Positions 36,420-45,580 of a stretch of DNA of 59,895 nt are shown here, piece by piece (within the stretch, counting starts at the first letter, position 1; the number at the start of each line of letters is the position of its first letter). Location of the stretch: positions 1 through 59,895 of the forward strand of contig JAGBIC010000008.1 in assembly GCA_017935185.1 (NCBI GenBank), written 5' to 3'. Under the pieces are notes generated by a model that did not search any database, had not been told where the DNA came from, and worked only from the letters and a program-made list of their open reading frames with translations. Both the position numbers and the translations under genes were made by a program. The stretch comes from Alistipes sp. (GTDB lineage Bacteria; Bacteroidota; Bacteroidia; Bacteroidales; Rikenellaceae).

Positions 36420-37148
36420 ATGGCAGAGAAAAGCATCTTTCATTATAATGTAGAACCGCGTCATGTGGATTTTACAGGTCGTGTGTCAGTATCGTCGTTG
36501 TGCGATATTGTCCTGCATGCAGCAGGCGAGGATGCGCACCATAAAGGTTTCGGTATCGACGCCTTGGCAGGCAATAACTATGGCTGGGTATTGTCGCGAA
36601 TGTGCATAGAGTTGGACTATATGCCTACGGAGTACAGCGAGTTTGATGTGCATACATGGATTAGCGATTACAACCGTCTATCTTCCACGCGAAATTTTAT
36701 TCTGATTGATGCGGAGGGGCGTGAGTTCGGTCGCTCGGCAACACAATGGTGCATGATAGACTTCTCAACTCGAATGCCTGTGGATATGAATACCATGGCC
36801 AAGGCTCATGAAGGAAATATGGTTGATTGCCCCTCTCCCTGTGAGCGCCCGCGTCGTATCTGTGCTGTTGAGAGTGAGCCAGTATTAAACCACAAAGTTG
36901 TTTATAGCGATATAGACTTCAATCGTCATATGAACACCATGCGCTATATCGACATCATTTTCGACTCTATGCCAATCGAAGTGCCTGAGAAGTTGGAGTC
37001 GTGGCGCATGGATCTGAATTTTATGAAGGAGGCAGTATATGACGATCAACTCTCGCTAATGACAACTGCGGCCGATAATGTAAGCCAATATGAGTTTCGT
37101 AATCAAAATGGTGATGCATTGTGCCGTATCGCTCTCGAGATTAAGTAA
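36420..37148 (+). CDS. Acyl-ACP thioesterase
   Basis: Releases free fatty acid from acyl carrier protein. The 242-residue cytoplasmic protein has two hot-dog domains as in FatA/FatB-type enzymes: the first at about 5-130 (RHVDFTGRVSVSSLCDIVLHAAGEDA cut across, then SRMCIELDYMPTEYSEF), the second at about 150-240 (NHKVVYSDIDFNRHMNTMRYIDIIFD). The Asn/His in DFNRHMNTMRY are likely catalytic. It may supply fatty acids for lipid remodelling, or relieve acyl-ACP overload. It is followed after 33 bases by a LytTR regulator. Confidence 0.87.
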   Translation: MAEKSIFHYNVEPRHVDFTGRVSVSSLCDIVLHAAGEDAHHKGFGIDALAGNNYGWVLSRMCIELDYMPTEYSEFDVHTWISDYNRLSSTRNFILIDAEGREFGRSATQWCMIDFSTRMPVDMNTMAKAHEGNMVDCPSPCERPRRICAVESEPVLNHKVVYSDIDFNRHMNTMRYIDIIFDSMPIEVPEKLESWRMDLNFMKEAVYDDQLSLMTTAADNVSQYEFRNQNGDALCRIALEIK

Positions 37149-37181
37149 ATATTGTAATGCAAGCAGGGTAAAACTATTGAT

Positions 37182-38054
37182 ATGACCCCAATACCATCAT
37201 TTATATACAAGAAATCGAATCAAGTAACGATGATTGTCCTTGTGCCAATCTTTGCGTTGCTGTTTATATCTATATATACGCCTTTTGACTTCGATAGAAT
37301 TGATACTGATGTCAAATTCCTTTCGTGGCTTAATATATCACGCGAGTTGGTTGTTCAGCTCATTACCATATGCCTGATATTGGTCGGTATGGCTATTGCT
37401 GCATTAAGCCGATGGATGATGAGCGTGTATACTCGCAAACGACAAATATCGTATGTGGCCTATATCTCGTGGATTGCGTGTGAAATTCTTGTTATGGCAC
37501 TTGTCTTTACCATTATGGCGCTCTTTACTGAGACCAATAAGGGTGTTGTTACGCTTTTCCGCAATTCATTGATGAAGACAATCTTGATATTACTTATCCC
37601 CTATACGTTGTCTTATATCTATTTTATCTGGCAGGAGCGTGTAGAGCAGTTGCGTACGATACGTCAGAAACTTTCGGAAGATGAAACAGCTCTTCACAAT
37701 GCCTATATCCAGATTTACGATGAAAAAGGTGATATGCGCCTATCGGTGCGTCGTGAACATCTGTTGTTGATAGAATCGGCCGACAATTATGTTTGTGTGT
37801 GGTATACCAATAACAATACCCCCAAAAAGGTGTTGGTGCGTAATACCCTCAAGCAGGTAGCCGATCAGCTCTCGGCGACCCACATTCAGCGATGCCATCG
37901 TTCGTATATGGTAAACCTCGATTTGATTAAAGTTTTGCGCCGCGAAAAAGAGGGAATATTTATCGAATTGGGTGTTGCCGGCATTCCTGATGTCCCCATC
38001 TCAAAGACATATATGGACAACGTGAAAAGGTGGTTTTCCGATAATCATGAATAG
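37182..38054 (+). CDS. Membrane-bound LytTR family transcriptional regulator
   Basis: A 290-residue protein with four hydrophobic segments (about 16-35, 48-70, 88-110, 125-150) and a short coiled linker. The LytTR DNA-binding domain covers about 185-287 (LSVRREHLLLIESADNYVCV; VRNTLKQVADQL; IQRCHRSYMVNLDLIKVLRR). No receiver domain is present, so the signal is probably sensed in the membrane or passed by a partner. LytTR dimers bind two direct repeats on one DNA face. The repeats before the RND operon are a candidate target, though unproven. Confidence 0.85.
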   Translation: MTPIPSFIYKKSNQVTMIVLVPIFALLFISIYTPFDFDRIDTDVKFLSWLNISRELVVQLITICLILVGMAIAALSRWMMSVYTRKRQISYVAYISWIACEILVMALVFTIMALFTETNKGVVTLFRNSLMKTILILLIPYTLSYIYFIWQERVEQLRTIRQKLSEDETALHNAYIQIYDEKGDMRLSVRREHLLLIESADNYVCVWYTNNNTPKKVLVRNTLKQVADQLSATHIQRCHRSYMVNLDLIKVLRREKEGIFIELGVAGIPDVPISKTYMDNVKRWFSDNHE

Positions 38055-38234
38055 GTATCTTTTGTAGTAATTTAAATTTCATCAAAAGGCCATATATAAA
38101 ATTTCACCACGTAATTTTAGATTTTAACCCCTATAGTAATTTCGTCCCACAATTTCGCCCCTTATCACTTTTATTTGCCTGATTCTCTATTTAGAACGAT
38201 ATTCGCATCATCAAAATAGAATCAAACTTAAATT
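38055..38234. other. Non-coding stretch before the acyl-CoA synthetase
   Basis: About 180 AT-rich bases without a credible gene. No clear TAnnTTTG element or terminator was found. Four loose AATTTC-type repeats occur, but they are irregularly spaced. Confidence 0.4.
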
Positions 38235-39935
38235 ATGAGTCAGCAGCAAAATTCTAAACATGGCGTTGAGCGTTACATTAGTCTTGATGGCAGCGATTTT
38301 ATGCAGCACTATTTGACTATTTTGCAACATTCGATGCGTACCAAGTGGAATGCTCCCGTATTGAGCGATTATCAGGGCGACACTTTTACCTTCGCCGATA
38401 TTGCAACACGTATTGCCAAGTTACATTTTATATTTGATAAGTTGGGCGTGAAGCCCGGCGATAAGTTGGCGCTTGCAGCAAAGAATAGCGCTCGATGGGC
38501 TACTTCATTTTTGGCAATTGCCACCTATCGTGGTGTGGCAGTTCCCATCCTTAATGATTTTACTCCCGAGGCTATCGGAAATCTTACTCGTCACTCTGAG
38601 AGTTGCGTGCTTTTCACCGAGGAGAAGACATGGCAGGAGCTTGATGCAAATGAGTTGCCCGATTTGGTAGCTGCTATCAATGTCGATAATTTTGCACCTC
38701 TTTATTCAAAAGATGGTAATCTCGAGCAGATAATGGCCGAGTGCGATGCCGCAATTCCGCAGGTATATCCCGAGTCGCAAAAGGAGATGGCTACAGCCTA
38801 CACTTTTGGTGATATTGACGATTTGGCTATTATTAACTATACCAGCGGTACAACCAGTTCTCCAAAGGGCGTTATGTTGACTTCTCGCAGCATATCTTCA
38901 AATGTGAAGTTCGCTATTGACAATATCCCCGTGCAGGATGGCGATACTCTCTTGTCAATGCTTCCTATGGCGCACATGTATGGAATGGCGTTCGAGTTTA
39001 TCTATCCTGTTACCGGTGGTGCCCATGTCTATTTCTTGGGTAAGACTCCAACTCCGACCATCCTTATGCAGGCGTTGGCTCATGTTAAGCCCTATCTGTT
39101 GATTACCGTGCCTTTGGTTATGGAGAAGATTTTCAAGGGTAAGGTGATGCCTACACTTCAAAAGCCTTTGATGCGAGTACTGACCTCAATTCCGGGTATT
39201 CGTGGTATAATATACAATAAGGTTCGCACACAACTTCTCAATACATTCGGTGGCCGATTGCGCTCTATCGTTTTGGGCGGTGCAGCTATAAGCCTGCCCG
39301 TTGAGAAGGTTATGCGCAAGGTGAAGTTGCCTTATACCGTGGGTTATGGTATGACGGAGTGCGCTCCTTTGATTGGATACTCACCGTGGGAGACTTTCCG
39401 CCTTGGTTCGTGTGGACGTGCGGTAAATCGCCTGCATGTGCGTATCGACTCTGATGATGCAGCTAATGTTGTTGGCGAGATTCAGGTGAAGGGTGATAAC
39501 GTTATGCAGGGTTAATACAAGAACCCCGAGGCTACAACAGCCGCTTTTACCGAGGATGGGTATCTCCGCACAGGCGATTTGGGTATTGTCGACAAGCATG
39601 GTAATATCTTTATCAAAGGCCGCAGTAAGTGTATGATTTTGTCGGCAAGCGGTCAGAATATCTACCCCGAGGAGATTGAGAGCCGTCTCAACTCGTTGCC
39701 TCATGTGGCAGAGTCGTTGGTTGTTGATCGTGATAAGCGCCTTGTGGCTATTGTAGCTTTGTCGGCAGACGATCAGAAGGCTGACCGCGAGGAGATGAAG
39801 GCTATTATGGAGCAGAATCGTATCGCTCTCAACGAGATGATGCCTGCATATAGCAAGATTGCTTCAATCGAGATTATAGAGGAGGGCTTTGAGCATACCC
39901 CCAAGCAGTCTATCAAACGATTCCTTTATAAATAA
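38235..39935 (+). pseudogene. Long-chain acyl-CoA synthetase (AMP-binding) with in-frame stop codon
   Basis: One continuous frame of 566 codons is interrupted by TAA at 39513-39515 (codon 427). The part before has the AMP-binding signature (YTSGTTSSPKGVM at about 202-214), MLPMAHMYG and the adenylation core GYGMTECAPLIGYS. After the stop the same frame continues as YKNPEATTAAFTEDG, LRTGDLG and a C-terminal domain ending in PKQSIKRFLYK. Homologues read GYYKNP here, so the stop probably replaced one tyrosine codon (TAT or TAC to TAA). The truncated product lacks the C-terminal catalytic lysine domain. A sequencing error, strain-specific mutation or readthrough are the alternatives. Confidence 0.85.
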
Positions 39936-39981
39936 ACATCCCTAAAGGATATTTTAATATCGGATAATATTGGTTCTTTCG

Positions 39982-40007
39982 GGTGCGCAGGGATGCGCAC
40001 CTTTTTT
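39982..40007 (+). terminator. Terminator after the acyl-CoA synthetase
   Basis: Perfect 8-bp GC-rich stem (GGTGCGCA 39982-39989, TGCGCACC 39994-40001), a GGGA loop, then TTTTTTG. It lies 46 bases after the full-length stop codon, which suggests the gene was recently intact as one unit. Confidence 0.9.
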
Positions 40008-40061
40008 GTTGGATGATTGTGGTGTAATTTAATGGTAAAAAGAATAATATGATTCAGAAAA

Positions 40062-40092
40062 TTTGGTAAAACCGCTACAGTTTGTAACTTTG
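40062..40092 (+). promoter_or_regulatory. Promoter of the UPF0597 gene
   Basis: TTTG (40062-40065), 19 bases, then TAACTTTG (40085-40092). The ATG follows at 40112, giving a leader of roughly 13 bases. Confidence 0.75.
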
Positions 40093-40111
40093 TGGTAAAG
40101 AATTTATCGTT

Positions 40112-41398
40112 ATGTTGAATATCGAGGAACGTAAGGCTATTATAGCCTTGATTAAACGAGAGGTAGTCCCTGCTATTGGTTGTACAGAACCCGTGGCCGT
40201 GGCATTATGCGTGGCACGTGCCAAGGAGTTGTTGGGGGTGCTGCCCGAGAATATGTCGGTCAGATTAAGTGCCAATATTCTTAAAAATGCCATGGGGGTG
40301 GGCATCCCTGGCACAGGCATGATCGGCCTGCCTATTGCCATTGCGCTCGGTGCTATAGTGGGACGTTCGGAGTATGGTTTGGAGGTGCTCAAGGATGCCG
40401 ATGAGAATGCGGTTGAAAACGGGCGTCAATATATTGATCAGAAACGCATTAACATACAACTCAAGTCGGGTATCAGCGAAAAACTATATATCGAGGTTGT
40501 GGCTACTGCGCAAAATCATGTTGCCGAGGTGGTCATAGCCGGTGGCCATACCAATTTTGTGTATGAACGCATTGATGACGATGTGTTGCTCGATAGCCGT
40601 CAGGGTGGAGGCCAGGAGGAGGGCGATGACGATGTGGCACTTTCCCTGCGTAAGGTCTACGATTTTGCCATGAGCGCCCCAATAGAGGAGATCGAGTTTA
40701 TCCTTGAATCCAAAAAGTTGAATAAAGCTGCGGCAGAGAGTGCTTTTTCATCTGACTATGGTCATTCGCTGGGCCGAACGCTTCGAGGTGATCGCGAACT
40801 CCAGATAATGGGCGATAGCATCTTCTCGCGTATATTGTCATATACCGCTTCGGCGTGTGATGCCCGTATGGGAGGCGCAATGATTCCTGTAATGAGTAAC
40901 TCGGGAAGTGGTAATCAGGGTATTACGGCAACACTTCCGGTAGTGGTCTACGGCGAGCATTGTGGTGCCAGCGAGGAGCAGATGATTCGTGCCTTGATTT
41001 TGAGCCATCTGACAGTAATATATATCAAACAAAGTCTTGGCCGTTTGTCAGCCTTGTGTGGTTGTGTGGTGGCTGCATCGGGCTCAAGTTGCGGTATAAC
41101 GTATCTTATGGGTGGTGGCTACGACGAGGTTGCCATGTCGGTGAAGAATATGATAGCCAATCTCACAGGCATGATATGTGATGGCGCAAAACCGAGTTGC
41201 GCGTTGAAACTCGCCAGCGGAGTATCTACTGCGGTGCTGTCGGCCATGATGGCTATGGAGCATCGCTGTGTTTCGCAACTTGAAGGTATCATAGATGAAG
41301 ATGTCGACCGTTCAATACATAATCTTACGGCCATCGGGCGTGAGGGCATGAACGAAACAGATGGCTTGATATTGAATATAATGACAAATAAATGCTAA
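40112..41398 (+). CDS. UPF0597 / L-cysteine desulfidase family protein
   Basis: A 428-residue cytoplasmic protein of the family related to the alpha part of serine dehydratase (YhaM/CyuA type). Members break L-cysteine into pyruvate, ammonia and sulfide using an iron-sulfur cluster. Visible features are AIGCTEPVAVALCVARA near the N-terminus, GVGIPGTGMIGLPIAIALGA, SNSGSGNQGITATLPV and the cysteine-rich segments LCGCVVAASGSSCGITYLMGG and MICDGAKPSCALKLASG (each cut at different points). Function is assigned by family only; serine is another possible substrate. Single-gene unit with its own promoter. Confidence 0.88.
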   Translation: MLNIEERKAIIALIKREVVPAIGCTEPVAVALCVARAKELLGVLPENMSVRLSANILKNAMGVGIPGTGMIGLPIAIALGAIVGRSEYGLEVLKDADENAVENGRQYIDQKRINIQLKSGISEKLYIEVVATAQNHVAEVVIAGGHTNFVYERIDDDVLLDSRQGGGQEEGDDDVALSLRKVYDFAMSAPIEEIEFILESKKLNKAAAESAFSSDYGHSLGRTLRGDRELQIMGDSIFSRILSYTASACDARMGGAMIPVMSNSGSGNQGITATLPVVVYGEHCGASEEQMIRALILSHLTVIYIKQSLGRLSALCGCVVAASGSSCGITYLMGGGYDEVAMSVKNMIANLTGMICDGAKPSCALKLASGVSTAVLSAMMAMEHRCVSQLEGIIDEDVDRSIHNLTAIGREGMNETDGLILNIMTNKC

Positions 41399-41401
41399 TC
41401 A

Positions 41402-41432
41402 AAAAAAAGCTACCTCGAAAGGTAGCTTTTTT
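41402..41432. terminator. Bidirectional terminator between UPF0597 gene and waaA
   Basis: Perfect 9-bp stem (AAGCTACCT 41407-41415, AGGTAGCTT 41420-41428) with a CGAA loop, flanked by A-run and T-run, so it works for both convergent genes. Confidence 0.9.
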
Positions 41433-41444
41433 CTCGTGCCATTA

Positions 41445-42680
41445 TTATCGGCCTGCAAATATAATCTTCATTATCAATGCTGTGGCACCTTGATTTTTCT
41501 GTGTATAGTCGCGGGCTGTTGTGCTTGTTTTTGCCAAATGTTCCGGATTATCCTTCAAGGGTTTGAACCACTCTTTTAGCTCGTCGCTGTTTTCAACCTT
41601 TGTGGCCGCTCCAAGTGCAACCATATCGCGAGCCTCTTTGAATTTGTGGTAATTCGGCCCAAAGGCTATGGGCAAACCAAATGTCGCCGCTTCCAAAGTG
41701 TTGTGTATGCCCACGCCGAATCCACCTCCGATATACGACCATGTCGCATAACCGTAAACCGACGATAGAATACCTATGGTGTCGAGAATCAGCACCTGAC
41801 AACTGCTGAAATCGTCTTCAGCACTACATTGTGTATAGCGTTTTGCACCAAATTTAGCGGAGGTGATAATTTTGTTAATGCGTCCCTGCTCCATTTCGTG
41901 GGGGGCGATTATGAATTTCACATCGGGGTTGCTATTTATCAGCTCAATGAGAATATCCTCATCGGGTCCCCATGTTGACCCTGCAACAAATAATCTCGAT
42001 TCGCCCTTGAACGCCTCTATTATGTCAATCGTCTTCGCAGCCTTTGCAATCTCGGCAACGCGGTCGAAACGTGTGTCGCCAGCTACAATAACATTGTCAA
42101 AGCCTATTTCATGCAATAGGTCGAGCGACTCTTGATTCTGAACGAAAATCTGTTCGAAACAGTCAAGCCCATGTCGCCAAAGCATGCCGTATTTCTTGAA
42201 GAAGATGGAGTTTTGACGGAATATTGATGAGATTAGGAATGTGCGTATATTGCGCTCCTTTAACTCCTTGAGGTAGTTGAGCCAAAACTCATATTTTACG
42301 ATGATTGTAATTTCGGGGTGAGCAATATCGAGAAACTGTCGCACATTTGACGGGGTGTCGGCCGGCAGATAGAAGATATAGTCGGCGCCGTTGTAGTTTT
42401 TTCTGATCTCATATCCCGAAGGCGAGAAAAATGTGAGCAGAATTTTGTATTGCGGATACTTCTCGCGAATCAATTCAATGATGGGGCGTCCCTGCTCAAA
42501 CTCTCCTAATGAAGCGGAATGTATCCATATAACTCTGTCGGAGGGCTTAATTGCTGCAGCCATTCTGCTGAAAATATCTTTTCGACCGGCACACCATAAT
42601 TGAGCCTTCTCATTCCATGGCGAAATGAGTTTTATTGCGTAAGTATAGATGTAAATTATCAGATTATATAGGGCAAACAT
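41445..42680 (-). CDS. waaA: 3-deoxy-D-manno-octulosonic acid transferase (Kdo transferase)
   Basis: Adds Kdo to lipid A precursor at the inner membrane. From ATG 42680 the protein has 411 residues, near the family norm. A membrane-associated N-terminus (LYNLIIYIYTYAIKLI) is followed by two Rossmann-like domains with IHSASLGEFEQGRPII (the catalytic-type Glu in the first domain), LPADTPSNVRQFL, FLISSIFRQNS and, in the donor-binding domain, IGGGFGVGIHNTLEAATFGLP. A TTG at 42689 three codons upstream is less likely as start. Confidence 0.95.
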   Translation of the reverse strand: MFALYNLIIYIYTYAIKLISPWNEKAQLWCAGRKDIFSRMAAAIKPSDRVIWIHSASLGEFEQGRPIIELIREKYPQYKILLTFFSPSGYEIRKNYNGADYIFYLPADTPSNVRQFLDIAHPEITIIVKYEFWLNYLKELKERNIRTFLISSIFRQNSIFFKKYGMLWRHGLDCFEQIFVQNQESLDLLHEIGFDNVIVAGDTRFDRVAEIAKAAKTIDIIEAFKGESRLFVAGSTWGPDEDILIELINSNPDVKFIIAPHEMEQGRINKIITSAKFGAKRYTQCSAEDDFSSCQVLILDTIGILSSVYGYATWSYIGGGFGVGIHNTLEAATFGLPIAFGPNYHKFKEARDMVALGAATKVENSDELKEWFKPLKDNPEHLAKTSTTARDYTQKNQGATALIMKIIFAGR

Positions 42681-42705
42681 AATCGGCAATTGTGTATTTA
42701 GTATG

Positions 42706-42713
42706 CAAAGGTA
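42706..42713 (-). promoter_or_regulatory. -7 promoter element of waaA
   Basis: On the minus strand TACCTTTG matches TAnnTTTG, 25 bases before the waaA ATG. It lies between yraN and waaA, so waaA can be expressed independently. Confidence 0.55.
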
Positions 42714-42745
42714 ACGTTTTTATTTCAAATAGTCAAAAGCAACAG

Positions 42746-43111
42746 CTACCAATGACTCTCGGCTATATTAGGCACAAATCTGATATCGCACTCTCCATTC
42801 GGGAACATATCAACCGCTATCAGATCAATTTCGAATTCGCCTACGGTGCGCCTTTGTGTGAGATATGCGGCAATGGCATGGTGTAGTGCCGCTACCTTGT
42901 TTGGGGTTATGGCCTCTTCGGGTGTTATTAGCGAACCAGCCTTGCGTGTCTTGACCTCGATGAAATGAGTTATGCCATGGCGTTGTGCCACAATATCAAT
43001 CTCATAACGTCCGCAGCGCCAATTTTTATCGCATATCAAAAATCCCTGCTTTCGCAAAAAAGCTATGGCCGCCTCCTCACCGTGGCGGCCAATTTCAGCT
43101 TTGCTGTTCAC
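42746..43111 (-). CDS. yraN: YraN family protein (UPF0102, endonuclease-like fold)
   Basis: A 121-residue cytoplasmic protein with the restriction-endonuclease-like core of UPF0102. It shows GRHGEEAAIAFLRKQGF, EIDIVAQRHGITHFIEVKTR (the D...E-x-K nuclease-type residues) and a C-terminal FEIDLIAVD. The biological role is not established; the fold suggests action on Holliday junction or branched DNA. It lies 21 bases downstream of pepE and probably shares its transcript. Confidence 0.92.
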   Translation of the reverse strand: MNSKAEIGRHGEEAAIAFLRKQGFLICDKNWRCGRYEIDIVAQRHGITHFIEVKTRKAGSLITPEEAITPNKVAALHHAIAAYLTQRRTVGEFEIDLIAVDMFPNGECDIRFVPNIAESHW

Positions 43112-43132
43112 GTTTGTAGATGTTTTTTATTA

Positions 43133-43834
43133 TTACAATAGGAACGAAAGGTCGTCACCAGCCTTCACTTCATAGGGCTCTATCCCCTTTTTGAAGATTC
43201 GCATGGGGCGCGAGCCGATTAGCTCTAATTTGCCGTCGTGCAAGTGTAACATACAACCCTCGCGCAAACCAACGACCCAACGGCGGGGATTAGCCTCGAT
43301 ATATTCCAGAATACGCTGTTCGCGAGTCTCTCCGGCATGACCTTCGGGGTTGGCATCCAAATAGTGGGGGTTGATTTGGAATTTTATAGCCCCTATTGCT
43401 TTGAATGATGCGGGCTCAACAATGGGCATATCGTTGGTGGTGCAAATTGTAGGGCAGGTCACATTGCTGCCTGCTGACCAGCCGACGTAGGGTGTGCCTG
43501 CTGCCACCTTGCGGCGAATGGCCTGCATCAATCCCTGCTCCTGCATCTTCTTGGCAAGGGCAAAGGTGTTGCCGCCGCCTACGCAGATTGCCTCGGCCTC
43601 GCGAATCATCTTTTTAGGGTCTTTTGCTCGATGGATGGAACGTACTTTTACTCCGATTTCATTGAATCGGGCTTGTACTTTCGCCTCATATTCTGCATAT
43701 GAGAAGGTGACGGCAGCATAGGGGACAAAAACAACCTCTTTCACATCTTTCAGAAAAGATGCGATGTTTTTTATGGGATATTGCAAATATGCCTCACCGG
43801 CATTTGTTGAGTTGGAAATAAGTAATAAGTCCAT
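43133..43834 (-). CDS. pepE: Dipeptidase E (Asp-specific alpha-aspartyl dipeptidase)
   Basis: A serine peptidase (family S51) that cleaves dipeptides with N-terminal aspartate. The 233-residue protein has the nucleophile elbow GWSAGSNV (about 118-125), AICVGGGNTFALAKKMQ and FQINPHYLDANPEG with its His. The length agrees with the E. coli enzyme. It starts with ATG and is divergent from acpP. Confidence 0.94.
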   Translation of the reverse strand: MDLLLISNSTNAGEAYLQYPIKNIASFLKDVKEVVFVPYAAVTFSYAEYEAKVQARFNEIGVKVRSIHRAKDPKKMIREAEAICVGGGNTFALAKKMQEQGLMQAIRRKVAAGTPYVGWSAGSNVTCPTICTTNDMPIVEPASFKAIGAIKFQINPHYLDANPEGHAGETREQRILEYIEANPRRWVVGLREGCMLHLHDGKLELIGSRPMRIFKKGIEPYEVKAGDDLSFLL

Positions 43835-43926
43835 ATATTGCTGATTTATAGTTTTTTAAGTGCTTTATAGGCGTTTGGTCGGATAAAATATTTGCTATCC
43901 ATTGTCAAAAATAATAAAAAAAGTGT

Positions 43927-43934
43927 TACATTTG
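43927..43934 (+). promoter_or_regulatory. -7 promoter element of the acpP operon
   Basis: TACATTTG matches TAnnTTTG, with a TTG 22 bases upstream (43902-43904). The acpP ATG lies 69 bases after it. Confidence 0.55.
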
Positions 43935-44002
43935 CACAAAATTGATGTGAAAAGATTGAAACCAATCGATATTAAAATTGTTTAACTTAAAAATTTAAAG
44001 TT

Positions 44003-44239
44003 ATGTCAGAAGTACAGTCAAAGGTTGTCGAGATTATCGTTGACAAGTTGGGCGTTAAGGCTGAAGAGGTTGTACCCGAAGCAAGTTTCACAGCTCATCT
44101 CGGCGCAGACTCTTTGGATTCAGTAGAGCTTATCATGGAGTTCGAGAAGGCATTTGATATTCAGATTCCCGATGAGGATGCCGAGAAGATCACCACTGTA
44201 GGGGCTGCTATCGAGTACGTTGAGGCTCACACAAAATAA
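44003..44239 (+). CDS. acpP: Acyl carrier protein
   Basis: Carries growing fatty acyl chains on a 4'-phosphopantetheine arm. The 78-residue acidic protein has the attachment motif [15 protein letters not shown], with the modified serine in DSL at about residue 38. It is the first gene of acpP-fabF-rnc-radC and stands 33 bases before fabF. Confidence 0.98.
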   Translation: MSEVQSKVVEIIVDKLGVKAEEVVPEASFTAHLGADSLDSVELIMEFEKAFDIQIPDEDAEKITTVGAAIEYVEAHTK

Positions 44240-44272
44240 TCAAAAAACATATATTCGCACCACGTCGGAATC

Positions 44273-45523
44273 ATGGCAGGCAGAAGGGTAGTAGTTACAG
44301 GTATCGGCACAATCAATCCATTGGGTAATTGCATCGAAGAGTATTTTGATAATCTAACCAAAGGTGTCAGTGCCGCAGCTCCGATTACCCATTTTGATGC
44401 TTCAAAATTCCGTTCTCGTATAGCGTGCGAAGTAAAAAATTACGACTGGACCCGTTATTTCGATCGCAAAGAGGTTCGTAAATACGATATCTTTGCGCAG
44501 TATGCAATGGTGTCGGCCGATGAGGCTTTACGAGATGCCAATATCGTCGATAACGAGCAGATTAACCGTGAAAGAGTGGGTGTAATCTGGGGGTCTGGTA
44601 CGGGTGGAACGACAACGTTCTACGAAGAGAGTAAGGGTTATATCGAGGGGAATTTTACCCCTCGATTTAGCCCGTTTTTTGTACCTCGCATGGTGATTGA
44701 TTTGGCACCTGGTTTCATATCGCTTAAGTATGGCTTTATGGGTCCTAATTACTCTACTGTGTCGGCTTGTGCTTCGTCGAATCATGCAATGATTGATGCG
44801 TTAAATCTTATCCGTTGGGGTAAGGCCGATATCATCGTTACAGGAGGTTCCGAGGCTTCTATCAACGAGCCCGGTGTGGGTAGTTTCTGTGCTATGCAGG
44901 CTTTGTCTACCCGCAATGATGATGCCGCCCATGCATCGCGTCCTTTCGATGCTGATCGTGATGGATTTGTTATCGGAGAAGGTGGTGGCGCATTGATTTT
45001 TGAAGAGCTGGAGCACGCTGTGGCACGAGGTGCAAAGATTTATTGTGAGGTAGTAGGTGGCGGTATGTCGGCCGATGCATATCACATGACAGCTCCCCAT
45101 CCCGAAGGCAAGGGGGCTATGATGGCGATGCGAGAGGCTATACTCGATGCCGAAATCGCTCCGGCGGATATTGATTATATCAATGCTCACGGCACATCGA
45201 CTCCTTTGGGCGATATTGCCGAGATAAATGCTATTGTAAATCTTTTTGGCGACCACGCCTATAAACTCAATATCTCGTCTACAAAATCTATGGCAGGCCA
45301 TCTGTTGGGTGGTACTGCTGCTATTGAGGCTTTGGCGTGTGTCATGGCCATCACTCGTGGCATTGTGCCACCAACAATCAATGTCGAGAATGTCGATCCC
45401 GCAATAGATTCTGCATTGAATCTCACGCTTGGGCAGGCGCAAGCGCGCGAGGTGCGTTGCGCTTTGAGCAATACATTCGGTTTTGGCGGTCATAACTCGA
45501 CAATTATTTTCCGTAAGATGTAA
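44273..45523 (+). CDS. fabF: Beta-ketoacyl-ACP synthase II
   Basis: Condenses malonyl-ACP with acyl-ACP in fatty acid elongation. The 416-residue protein shows the catalytic Cys in TVSACASSNHAM, the first His in INAHGTSTPLGD, the second in KSMAGHLLGGTAAIEA, and the C-terminal NTFGFGGHNS. Length and motifs fit FabF rather than FabB or FabH. Confidence 0.97.
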   Translation: MAGRRVVVTGIGTINPLGNCIEEYFDNLTKGVSAAAPITHFDASKFRSRIACEVKNYDWTRYFDRKEVRKYDIFAQYAMVSADEALRDANIVDNEQINRERVGVIWGSGTGGTTTFYEESKGYIEGNFTPRFSPFFVPRMVIDLAPGFISLKYGFMGPNYSTVSACASSNHAMIDALNLIRWGKADIIVTGGSEASINEPGVGSFCAMQALSTRNDDAAHASRPFDADRDGFVIGEGGGALIFEELEHAVARGAKIYCEVVGGGMSADAYHMTAPHPEGKGAMMAMREAILDAEIAPADIDYINAHGTSTPLGDIAEINAIVNLFGDHAYKLNISSTKSMAGHLLGGTAAIEALACVMAITRGIVPPTINVENVDPAIDSALNLTLGQAQAREVRCALSNTFGFGGHNSTIIFRKM

Positions 45524-45580
45524 CGCACTTTTGTGTGTTGCTCTGTTTTGCCGTATGCCGGCATAATCATTGTCCATCAA

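Noticed and set aside
38075-38156. Four AATTTC-type repeats before the acyl-CoA synthetase
   Set aside because: Spacing is irregular (25, 38 and 13 bases) and the match is short in AT-rich DNA.
44801-45580. Antisense frame of 259 codons inside fabF
   Set aside because: Overlaps a gene with all catalytic motifs on the plus strand, and has no family resemblance.
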